Source of the DNA: a bacterium
Lineage (GTDB): Bacteria; Myxococcota_A; Polyangia; Nannocystales; Nannocystaceae
Length of the DNA: 64,000 nucleotides
Assembly (NCBI GenBank): GCA_024742475.1
Contig: JANSYI010000013.1
Coordinates: forward strand, 1-64,000
Direction: 5' to 3'
Of this stretch, positions 28,776 to 35,567 are shown one piece after another. The notes under the pieces are model-generated. The model did not search any database and had not been told where the DNA came from. It saw only the letters and a program-made list of their open reading frames with translations. Both the position numbers and the translations under genes were made by a program. Numbering within the stretch: the stretch's first letter is position 1; each line of letters opens with the position of its first letter.

Positions 28776-29168
28776 CTACTTGACCCTGCAGGTGCCAGTC
28801 TCTACGCCCAAGCGGGCCTGAACACGAATAAAGCGAGCTTCTAGGGCGGCGACCCCAGCAAGTTCCCGAGCCTCGCGGACTTGACGTCGATACTCGCGAA
28901 TCGCCTCGGGCCAATCAAGTACGCCCACCGCCCCAGTCGCCAGAAACTCGGCCGTGCGCACGTCGATCGCCAACGCCAGCGATTGGGACTTGGGCGGGGC
29001 TGGTCGGAGATGAGCGCGCAGCGAGGTGAGGTCGGACTCCAACACCGTGTGGCCACCGATCCGTGCGCACAGCCGGTCTTCAGACGCGGGCGTGTTGCAG
29101 CCAACCAGGAGCAGCCACAGGGCACACACGGCGCACACTACTCGGGTTGGATGAGATCGCACTCGCAT
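28776..29168 (-). CDS. small lipoprotein of unknown function
   Basis: From ATG 29168 the product has 130 residues with a lipobox LLVGC near residue 24. An alpha-helical region follows (LDWPEAIREYRRQVREAREL and AALEARFIRVQARLG). The last residues TGTCRVK carry a Cys that could pair with the one at CARIGG. The gene starts inside the end of the upstream lipoprotein gene (31-base overlap), which suggests coupling. Codon use is less GC-biased than in the surrounding large genes. Function unknown. The 158 bases to the next gene show no clear structure. Confidence 0.55.
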   Translation of the reverse strand: MRVRSHPTRVVCAVCALWLLLVGCNTPASEDRLCARIGGHTVLESDLTSLRAHLRPAPPKSQSLALAIDVRTAEFLATGAVGVLDWPEAIREYRRQVREARELAGVAALEARFIRVQARLGVETGTCRVK

Positions 29169-29779
29169 GCACACATCTGGGGGGCATCGAAGCAACGCGT
29201 GAACCCGGGCGCTGCAGGGGGGTTGTTGCCCACCCAGCGCACACCCCAAAACTCGAGTCGGCCGTCGTCAACCTCACGAAACCACCCCTCGTTGTATCGG
29301 CTGACGTCGGGGGTGATGCCTTCGCTGGCACAATAGCTGAGGCCTCCGGTGACATCCGACTGCAGTACTTCGCACCGGGTTTCGACCGGGGGCTGGCACT
29401 CGTCGGGAGTCTCGTAAATATAGACGTCAAGGTCACGGCATCGATGGGTCCCAGGTAGTCCGATTTCGATTGGGCATCCTGGGTCGGGTTTCGCCATGCG
29501 ACAGATCTCGAATGGGTCGAGGCCCCCGCTAGAAGACCCCGCGTCTCCCTCGCTCGACGACGACACTCCGCTCGTTGAAGACGGCGAGATGCTTGTTGTG
29601 GCCGAGCCCGCGTCGCTCGTGACCGACGGTCCGCTCTCCATCGTCGTCGACGACGAGGCGGCCCCGTCACTCGACGGCAACGCGGAGGTTGACGAATCCG
29701 CGTCCTCAGGCTCGGACTCGCTGCTCGAGCACGCCAGAAGAAACAGGAGAACGAAACCTAGCTTGGTTCGGCACATCAT
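29138..29779 (-). CDS. Cys-rich lipoprotein of unknown function
   Basis: ATG at 29779 or 29776 gives about 213 residues: signal MMCRTKLGFVLLFLLAC with lipobox LLAC, and a Ser/Thr/Asp linker of about 75 residues. A C-terminal domain of about 120 residues has ten Cys, with motifs PDPGCPIEIGLPGTHRC, ETRCEVLQSD and CFDAPQMCACECD. The composition resembles the three lipoproteins at 6.1-9.1 kb, but no DUF4215 motif is present. Probably surface-displayed; unknown role. Confidence 0.6.
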   Translation of the reverse strand: MMCRTKLGFVLLFLLACSSSESEPEDADSSTSALPSSDGAASSSTTMESGPSVTSDAGSATTSISPSSTSGVSSSSEGDAGSSSGGLDPFEICRMAKPDPGCPIEIGLPGTHRCRDLDVYIYETPDECQPPVETRCEVLQSDVTGGLSYCASEGITPDVSRYNEGWFREVDDGRLEFWGVRWVGNNPPAAPGFTRCFDAPQMCACECDLIQPE

Positions 29780-29866
29780 CGAGCCCCGAGAACTAGCCAC
29801 ACACAACGATCACGGTCGTCGCACCCGCATCTTCGTTGGGAACAATGGGGAGGCGCGCCGCTGCGA

Positions 29867-31336
29867 CTACAGCACCGACGGGACGGCGATACCGAACACG
29901 CCCAGGCACATCTCATCGAGCGTCTCTTCGCCGAGGACGACGTCGACGGGCGCATCGAGGCCCTGATCTTGGAGGGCTTCGACGACGTACGGGTTGTTCA
30001 TCGAGTTGTCGTACTCACACCGCAGATAGATACGGTCGCCGCCGATGGCGAGTGGCATCTCGTCGAGCGCGGCGTCGAAGTTGTAGAGGCGCTGCCACTC
30101 GAAGCTGTAGTGGGGCGTCTCGAGCATGCAGTCGTCGTAGCCCTGCCCTTGAAAGCGGATCTGCATGCTGGTGCCCACGTAGTGCATGTGCGAGCCCACC
30201 GACCACACGCGCAGCTGCGGCAGGTCGTCGGGAATCTCGAAGACCATCTCCTCGAGGTGCCCTTGCGCGCCGGCGGGGATCAAGAACTCTGGAGTGTCGC
30301 TGCGATCGCCGGGGTTGGGCAGCAGCACGTCGGGGTCGTTGGAGTTGCCGACCAGGGTCATCTCTCCGCGCCACGTCGGCTGCTCGTCCATCCAGTCGAG
30401 CTCGATGCGAGTCGAGTCGTCGACCTCGGGGCCCAGGCCCGTGGGGTGGTAGTGCACGTTGAGCACGATGCGCGATCCGGCGTTCACCCTCATGCCGACG
30501 TCTTCGGGCGTGCGCATGGGGACGGTGCCCGGTGCCCACGCGCCCAGCAGCGTGCCGCTGATCGCCCCGCCGCTGCAGGGAAACGAGCCGTCGGGACCCG
30601 CAGCGTCGGCGGTCTCGCCGTCCTCGTCGAGGTAGACGAGCACGTGGTGCACGACCTTGTCGTTGCCAGGCACGATCTGCATGCCGTTGAAGTAGCGGTC
30701 CTCGTCCACCCCGGGGTCGAGGCTGAAACACAGGAACGAGTCGGTGGTGCCGTCGATGGTGACGGCGCCGTCCATCTGCAGGACCGTGTCGACGGGGTCG
30801 AGCTGGGTGTCGGGCGGGGGCGGAAGCTCGGCCGCAAACGCAGGGTCGCCCTCGGGCGCGCCGGCGTCGGACCACGCACGGAACAGCGCCACCTCGTCGG
30901 CGCTCAGCGAGATGTCGTCCTTGAACCCATGCGGCGGTGAGCACTCCTCGGTGACGGCCGCGCCCCACGGCGGCATGCTGCCCGACTCGACGGCGGCCGC
31001 CAGCGCCTGCGCGAGCGGTGCGGTGCTCTCGTAGTCGACGAAGGGGTACGGGGCGATGCCGCCGTCCACGTGACAGCCCGAGCAGCGCTCCGAGACCAGC
31101 GGCGCGATGTCGGCGTGCCAGGTGGGCGCGTCTTCGGGGACCACTTCGCCCGAGCTTCCGCTTCCGTCCTCGCCGTCGGTGGCGGCTTGGTCGCCGGTGG
31201 AGCCGGACGCATCCGACCCCGTCGAGCCCGCGGTATCGTTTCCAGCGGGCCCCGCGTCGTCCTCGGAGCACCCCGCCATCGCGAGTGCAGCCACCAGTAC
31301 GATCTTCGAACCATCCATCCAACGAGTCGTGCGCAT
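29867..31336 (-). CDS. lipoprotein with cytochrome-c-like motif and type II copper monooxygenase (PHM/DBH-like) domain
   Basis: From ATG 31336, preceded by a GGGGAGAG ribosome site, the protein has 489 residues. It has lipobox AMAGC (Cys23), an acidic/Ser linker, and a heme motif CSGCH at 85-89 in a small cytochrome-like segment. A domain with the peptidylglycine-monooxygenase copper ligands follows: H230-H231 (KVVHHVLVY) and H295-Y-H297 (LNVHYHP) for one copper, and H383-M-H385 (GSHMHYVG) with M446 (EYDNSMNNP) for the other. In animal PHM and DBH the same set binds the two coppers that activate oxygen. The heme segment probably feeds electrons in place of ascorbate. Substrate unknown. Confidence 0.8.
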   Translation of the reverse strand: MRTTRWMDGSKIVLVAALAMAGCSEDDAGPAGNDTAGSTGSDASGSTGDQAATDGEDGSGSSGEVVPEDAPTWHADIAPLVSERCSGCHVDGGIAPYPFVDYESTAPLAQALAAAVESGSMPPWGAAVTEECSPPHGFKDDISLSADEVALFRAWSDAGAPEGDPAFAAELPPPPDTQLDPVDTVLQMDGAVTIDGTTDSFLCFSLDPGVDEDRYFNGMQIVPGNDKVVHHVLVYLDEDGETADAAGPDGSFPCSGGAISGTLLGAWAPGTVPMRTPEDVGMRVNAGSRIVLNVHYHPTGLGPEVDDSTRIELDWMDEQPTWRGEMTLVGNSNDPDVLLPNPGDRSDTPEFLIPAGAQGHLEEMVFEIPDDLPQLRVWSVGSHMHYVGTSMQIRFQGQGYDDCMLETPHYSFEWQRLYNFDAALDEMPLAIGGDRIYLRCEYDNSMNNPYVVEALQDQGLDAPVDVVLGEETLDEMCLGVFGIAVPSVL

Positions 31337-31396
31337 CAATCTCTCCCCAACTGCGCGCACGATACTCCATCCCAACACCGGCGGCTGATCTTCAGG

Positions 31397-31417
31397 GGGC
31401 CTTTCGTAAAGGCCCCT
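31397..31417. promoter_or_regulatory. perfect 9-bp inverted repeat between divergent genes
   Basis: GGGGCCTTT (31397-31405) and AAAGGCCCC (31409-31417) are exact complements separated by CGT. No T-run follows on either strand, so it is a weak terminator candidate. Its place between the divergently transcribed copper-monooxygenase lipoprotein gene (start 31336) and the lipoprotein gene at 31510 makes an operator or mRNA leader hairpin more likely. Promoter boxes could not be assigned. Confidence 0.45.
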
Positions 31418-31509
31418 CCCGCTGCGGCCGGCCAAGCCGCCCTTCGCTTCACCCCAAACGGTCGCCCTTTCGGGCTCGAAATTCCTCATGCTGTGACACA
31501 ATCCGTCCG

Positions 31510-32109
31510 ATGAGGGTGCGGTCCGTTCTCGCGGTGCTCCTGGGCCTGGCGGCGCTCGGGTGCGAGGACACGCCACCTCCGGCTGCGGGGCCCGGTTCTT
31601 CCGGCGGCGCATCGAGTGGCTCGATCGACCCGTCCACGGGCCCCGGAGCGCCTCTCGAAGGCACCGCCGCCCTCATCGACCTGGCCGCGTTCGAGAAGAC
31701 CCCCCACACCGAGGACCCCTTCGATCGCCCGCCCGACGTCGAGTGCGACTTCGGCTTCGGCCTCGAAGACGGCTTCTTCGAGGTCGAAACCGACCTGTGC
31801 CACCACGGCGCCTTCATGCAGCCCCTGCTCGCCCCGGTCCGCGTCGGCGACACCCTCGACTTCCTGCTGCTCCACGAGAACCTCGTCTCCGCCGACCCCG
31901 ACGCCCAGACGCACCTCGCCATCGCCTTCGGCGACGACGTGGTGTTCGAGACCACGATCGACATTCCCGCCGAGGCCAACTTCCTCGACCCCTCCTGGAC
32001 ATCGTCGGTCGACGCCCCCGCGGGCACGCCGGTGTATCTGCACCTGCACAACCACGGCATCAACAGCTACCGGGTCGCGGACCTCTCGGTCACCTACGCC
32101 GAGCCGTAG
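31510..32109 (+). CDS. lipoprotein of unknown function
   Basis: From ATG 31510 the product has 199 residues: signal MRVRSVLAVLLGLAALGC with Cys18 as lipid site, a short Pro/Gly/Ser linker, and a beta-rich domain. That domain contains RVGDTLDFLLLHENLVSAD, THLAIAFGDDVVFETTI and PAGTPVYLHLHNHGINSYR. The final part, with a His-rich strand LHLHNHG, recalls cupredoxin-like or greek-key domains and may bind metal, but no canonical copper set is complete. It is divergent from the copper monooxygenase, which may be more than coincidence. Confidence 0.6.
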   Translation: MRVRSVLAVLLGLAALGCEDTPPPAAGPGSSGGASSGSIDPSTGPGAPLEGTAALIDLAAFEKTPHTEDPFDRPPDVECDFGFGLEDGFFEVETDLCHHGAFMQPLLAPVRVGDTLDFLLLHENLVSADPDAQTHLAIAFGDDVVFETTIDIPAEANFLDPSWTSSVDAPAGTPVYLHLHNHGINSYRVADLSVTYAEP

Positions 32110-32118
32110 TCACGGACA

Positions 32119-32148
32119 CGAAAAAAGGGGAGCGCAGTGGCTCCCCTT
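32119..32148 (-). terminator. rho-independent terminator, minus strand
   Basis: AAAGGGGAGC (32125-32134) pairs with GCTCCCCTTT (32139-32148) across a short loop. Read on the minus strand the hairpin is followed by six T residues. No intact minus-strand gene ends directly before it; what lies there is a fragment of the 3' end of the gene now at 33499-34005. The terminator therefore looks like the former terminator of that gene and now probably serves the metzincin pair. Confidence 0.65.
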
Positions 32149-32163
32149 TCGGTCGACTCTGTT

Positions 32164-32248
32164 CGGCCTCAGTCGAGCCCGGCGAGCGGGTCGTCTGGGT
32201 CGCCGCCGAGGTCGAGCTTGGGCTTGTCGTCCTTGGGCTTGGGCGGCG
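32164..32248 (-). pseudogene. duplicated 3'-end fragment of the gene at 33499-34005
   Basis: These 85 bases match 33494-33578 with one visible mismatch (CCTTGGG against CTTTGGG). They encode the Lys/Asp/Gly-rich C-terminus ending DDPLAGLD and the stop codon. No start or upstream part is present, so it is a non-functional remnant. Together with the intact copy it forms a direct repeat around a 1.2-kb island with two lipoprotein genes. Confidence 0.85.
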
Positions 32249-32285
32249 GACGCTAGGAGGGAGGCCGGCAGCATGGGACTGCAGA

Positions 32286-32795
32286 CTACTGCGACTTTGA
32301 CAATATCTCGCATACTTCTTCCTGATCCCATGATTCATCTCTAACGGTTCGAATTTGCTCATCCGTAACCTCGTACGAGCCATCTTCGCACGACAGTTCA
32401 GGCAACATGATGTTGCACGGGGTGTCGACGTGCGCCAGACCGTAGGCATGCCCCATCTCATGAGCCAGCGCCAGCGGCGAGTCGGTTACATACCAAATCC
32501 AGGGAGTGCATCGACCGATGTGGGCCTGACCATTGACATCGAACTCTCCGTCGAAGGCTCCGTCGAAGTCGTCTCTGTCGAAGGGAAAGACTGCCACCGC
32601 GCCCCACGCTTCGGAATGCTCGACGAGTTCGACGCCGAAGATCTCCTCGGTTAGTTCGATGGCGCGCGGATCGATAGTATCGACGTGAGCCGGCGTAAAG
32701 TAGCGAAAAACGTTGGCCTCACGTCGAGGGTCTTCCGTGCAGGCCGAGAGCAGGCCGCTCACAGCGACGGCGGCACTCAGCGGAACTCGTCGCAT
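32286..32795 (-). CDS. matrixin-like metzincin lipoprotein
   Basis: From ATG 32795 the product has 169 residues: signal MRRVPLSAAVAVSGLLSAC (Cys19), then a compact domain. It holds the metzincin zinc signature HEMGHAYGLAH (H112, E113, H116, H122) and a Met-turn NIML with M130. The spacing HxxGLxHxxxPxxIM is that of matrixins. It should be an active zinc endopeptidase tethered to the membrane or cell surface. At about 150 mature residues it is near the minimum for a matrixin catalytic domain. The gene overlaps the end of the upstream paralogue by 19 bases. Codons are less GC-rich than in the flanks. Confidence 0.8.
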   Translation of the reverse strand: MRRVPLSAAVAVSGLLSACTEDPRREANVFRYFTPAHVDTIDPRAIELTEEIFGVELVEHSEAWGAVAVFPFDRDDFDGAFDGEFDVNGQAHIGRCTPWIWYVTDSPLALAHEMGHAYGLAHVDTPCNIMLPELSCEDGSYEVTDEQIRTVRDESWDQEEVCEILSKSQ

Positions 32796-33331
32796 ACGTT
32801 CTCCAAGGCCCAGGCGTACGCTCGAAGTTCGTCGACCTGCTCGTCGTTTGCCTCGAACTCTGTTGGACACTCGGTCTCGAGCCACCCGTTGGGACCGTAC
32901 ATGAAGTTGCAGGGGTCGTCGCTATGCTCCAACCCGATCGAATGTCCGAGCATGTGGCTGAAGTGAATGGAATTGGTCGGGTTGAACGAAATCCACGGGG
33001 CGCACGTGCCCGAAGAAAACTCGCCGAACTCGCGGCGCTCTAGGGGTTCGTCGCGAATGGATACGAGAGAAATGGAGCCCACCATCTCGTTCGTCTCAAC
33101 GAAAGAAACACCTGTCATTTCCTCGGTCAAGAGAGTGAACGCGACCGGGTTCGTCGGCTCCGGGTAGCCAGGAACGAGAACGTGGATCACGTCGGAGCGC
33201 CCCCACTCGCTCTTGGGCACCACATCGAGTTGAAGGTCACGGTTCGCCTCGGAGTCCTGGCAGGCTGCGTTCACGAGAACGGAGGCGGCACCAGCCGCAG
33301 CAACGATGGTCAGGCGGCGCATGCGATACAC
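32777..33331 (-). CDS. metzincin-like lipoprotein lacking the catalytic glutamate
   Basis: The 184-residue product (ATG 33331; ATG 33322 also possible) has a signal ending VNAAC. Its domain is parallel to the downstream gene: LTEEMTGVSFVE matches LTEEIFGVELVE, GTCAPWISF matches GRCTPWIWY, and HMLGHSIGLEH (126-136) with M144 matches the zinc site. The three His and the Met-turn are kept, but the general-base Glu is Met127. Family knowledge says peptidase activity needs that Glu, so this is probably a zinc-binding pseudoenzyme, perhaps a ligand or inhibitor for its partner. Confidence 0.8.
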   Translation of the reverse strand: MYRMRRLTIVAAAGAASVLVNAACQDSEANRDLQLDVVPKSEWGRSDVIHVLVPGYPEPTNPVAFTLLTEEMTGVSFVETNEMVGSISLVSIRDEPLERREFGEFSSGTCAPWISFNPTNSIHFSHMLGHSIGLEHSDDPCNFMYGPNGWLETECPTEFEANDEQVDELRAYAWALENVCDEFR

Positions 33332-33493
33332 CAGGTCTCCATCCTACGATGAGACCTGGTTCGTCTGAACCCAGTGCGTTGCTCGCGGCGATGGCAGCGG
33401 CGAGGCGATTTTCGCGAACCGAACGGGAAGGGGGGGGGAGATTTTGGCGCTGAATCGACTTTCTGACCTGCGGGGGCAGGTGGCTCCCCTTCC

Positions 33494-33578
33494 CGGCCTC
33501 AGTCGAGCCCGGCGAGCGGGTCGTCTGGGTCGCCGCCGAGGTCGAGCTTGGGCTTGTCGTCTTTGGGCTTGGGCGGCG
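33494..33578. repeat. direct repeat copy B (other copy at 32164-32248)
   Basis: This is the source copy of the repeat, lying at the 3' end of the gene 33499-34005. Left of it, GTGGCTCCCCTT (33480-33491) repeats one arm of the terminator at 32137-32148. The duplicated unit therefore once included the terminator as well as the gene end. The segment between the two copies carries the metzincin pair. Confidence 0.8.
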
Positions 33579-34005
33579 CCACCTTCTTGGGCGTGATGGT
33601 GACGGCGATGGCGAGGTTGCCTTCGATGCGCAGGACCTCGCGCTTCTTCACCTTTGCGCTGAACTCGTAGGGCGCGATGATGTCTTCGCCGCCGCGGGTG
33701 TACGCGACGGTCACGTTGACCTTCTTGCTCTTGCCCTCACGCTCGACGCGAAGCTTGACCTTGTGCTTGGTGCCGTCTTGTTCGATCGACAGGCTGCCGT
33801 CTTCGTTCCACTCGAGCTGCGTGGAGCCTTTGACGACCTCACCGCTCTCCTGGCGAATCTCGACCTTGACGGCGGCGACCTGCTTGGGCTGCTCGGCCTC
33901 GGCCGCGACTGGGGTCGCAGGGGCCGCGAGTGCCGGGACGGCCGTGAATCCAACAGCAGCGGCCAGAACGGCCGCCAGGGCGCATGGGGTAGTCCGATGT
34001 CGCAT
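33499..34005 (-). CDS. secreted protein of unknown function with Lys/Asp-rich tail
   Basis: The 168-residue product has a signal peptide (LAAVLAAAVGFTAVPALA). A beta-rich middle follows (VKVEIRQESGEVVKGSTQLEW, read in parts), with DGTKHKVKLRVEREGKSKKV and IAPYEFSAKVKKREVL. It ends in a Pro/Lys/Asp-rich tail, DKPKLDLGGDPDDPLAGLD. No lipobox or membrane helix is seen, so it is periplasmic or secreted. Family not recognised. The last 28 codons exist a second time at 32164-32248. The true terminator may have been displaced by the island. Confidence 0.65.
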   Translation of the reverse strand: MRHRTTPCALAAVLAAAVGFTAVPALAAPATPVAAEAEQPKQVAAVKVEIRQESGEVVKGSTQLEWNEDGSLSIEQDGTKHKVKLRVEREGKSKKVNVTVAYTRGGEDIIAPYEFSAKVKKREVLRIEGNLAIAVTITPKKVAPPKPKDDKPKLDLGGDPDDPLAGLD

Positions 34006-34052
34006 GGTTCGTACTATGGGACACCATCATGGCTGAGGCTTCCGGCCCCCGG

Positions 34053-34080
34053 CAAAGAAAAAGCGCCGAGTCGGCGCTTT
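34053..34080 (-). terminator. rho-independent terminator, minus strand
   Basis: AAAGCGCCG (34060-34068) and CGGCGCTTT (34072-34080) form a perfect nine-pair stem with a three-base loop. On the minus strand it is followed by TTTTTC. It lies about 30 bases downstream of the stop of the beta-propeller lipoprotein gene (34112) and upstream of the next minus-strand gene, so it ends that transcript. Confidence 0.8.
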
Positions 34081-34111
34081 CGCTCTAGCAAGCTGTGCTC
34101 GGGGCTCGGGA

Positions 34112-35458
34112 TCAGCCGGAGGGCGAGCCCGCGTTGGCCAGCGCGAAGCCCGTCATGTCGCTGTACGTATAGGCACCGACGAGGCCGTCGAACTGGTCGA
34201 CGGTCTGGGCGACCGGGTCGATGCGGTAGGCGACGCTGCCTGCGATGGGCACGCCCCAGACGTAGCCGTCGAAGTCGATGCTGACGCCGTGAATGTCCTG
34301 CGGGATGTCGATGCTCTGCACCAGCTGCATCGTGTTGATGTCGATGCCCAGCAGCGGGTCGTGGGACAGCCACATCGTCCCGTTGCCGTCGCTCATGCAG
34401 CCACCGTACGAGCTGTTGATCGTGTTGTTGTGATCCCAGACGCCCGTGGCCGGGTTGAGGCGGTGCACGCCCAGGTAACACGTCCACGGGAACCCGTTGT
34501 CGTCGACCGCGATGCCGTAGCTGTCGCCGGGGCCCGCGTAGATCTGGTGTTGGAAGGTCTCTCGGTCGACGAAGAACAGCTGGCTTCCGCCGCTTTGGTG
34601 ACCCCAGAAGTTGCCGTCACCATCGACCGCACCGCCGTAGGTGATGCTGGTGAACTCGGGGATGGGGATCGTCTGCTCGATGACGCCGGTCTCGCCGTCG
34701 AGCAGCATCACGCGCGTGCCCGGGTCGTCGCCACCGCGGGCCGCCGTCCAGAACTTGTTGTTCACGTAGCGGCACTCGCTGTCGCTCCACTGACCCGGAG
34801 CCCATGCCGCCGGGCGGTTGGAGCTCGCGTTGATCGGCGTCGACCAGCGCAGGCAGTCGTCTTGACCCCACGGCAGGATGTCGCCGCCACCCGAGGACGT
34901 CTGCAGCCCAGGGACGCCGTTGGTCATCGGATCGCAGTCTTCGGGGTTGGCCCAAAACGCCGTGATGCCGCCGCTGCGGTTGGCGACCGCCATGTTGCCG
35001 TTGAGGTTGACCGACGTGCGCGAGGGAGAGCCGATGCTGTCGGCACGGGTGATGTACCGACCCTCTTCGACCATCGTCTGGGTGTTGATCTTCGAGACCG
35101 TGCTCTCGGAGCTGTTGGCGATCCAGATATAGGAGAACGTGCCGGAGCCGCCTCCGCCGCCGCCCTTGCCCCCGCCGCACGCGCTTCCGCCGTCGGGGTT
35201 GGGCAGGTCGAACTTGGGGCCATCGTCCTCGCCGCCGCTGCCGGAGTCGTTGCCCGACGTTGGGGAAGGCCCCGAGGTCATGCTCCCCCCCGACTGGCTG
35301 TCCGAGTCGCTCTCGGACGCGCTGGACGAGCCGCCCTCGGTCGCCGTCGCGGTGATGCCCGTGAGACCGCTGCCCGCACCTGCACCGCTCTCGTCGGGGT
35401 TCTCGGCGCCGCCGCATCCACTCAGCGCGAGCGCCCCGATCCAAACCGTGTGCCGCAT
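34112..35458 (-). CDS. lipoprotein with streptogramin-lyase/NHL-like beta-propeller
   Basis: From ATG 35458 (ATG 35473 also possible) the product has 448 residues: signal MRHTVWIGALALSGC, a very long Ser/Gly/Asp linker with a Gly run, and a propeller of about 340 residues. Its blades read FSYIWIANSSESTVSKINT, TSITYGGAVDGDGNFWGHQ, GIAVDDNGFPWTCYLG, GGCMSDGNGTMWLSHDP and GVSIDFDGYVWGVPIAGS. The DxxGxxW pattern is that of Vgb/NHL-like propellers. These proteins usually bind rather than cleave; a Vgb active site is not apparent. Surface-anchored, unknown ligand. Confidence 0.7.
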   Translation of the reverse strand: MRHTVWIGALALSGCGGAENPDESGAGAGSGLTGITATATEGGSSSASESDSDSQSGGSMTSGPSPTSGNDSGSGGEDDGPKFDLPNPDGGSACGGGKGGGGGGSGTFSYIWIANSSESTVSKINTQTMVEEGRYITRADSIGSPSRTSVNLNGNMAVANRSGGITAFWANPEDCDPMTNGVPGLQTSSGGGDILPWGQDDCLRWSTPINASSNRPAAWAPGQWSDSECRYVNNKFWTAARGGDDPGTRVMLLDGETGVIEQTIPIPEFTSITYGGAVDGDGNFWGHQSGGSQLFFVDRETFQHQIYAGPGDSYGIAVDDNGFPWTCYLGVHRLNPATGVWDHNNTINSSYGGCMSDGNGTMWLSHDPLLGIDINTMQLVQSIDIPQDIHGVSIDFDGYVWGVPIAGSVAYRIDPVAQTVDQFDGLVGAYTYSDMTGFALANAGSPSG

Positions 35459-35567
35459 CGTACCCATCCGCATGGTCGTACCTTATCCGACCAGGGGGAA
35501 ACCCGCAATGGAGCTCGAGGCGCACGCGCCGACCGAGGGGCTGGGCGATTGTGGCATCCTGCTGGGG

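Noticed and set aside
31397..31417. A rho-independent terminator
   Set aside because: The stem is perfect but neither strand has a T-run after it, and it lies between divergent starts rather than after a stop codon.
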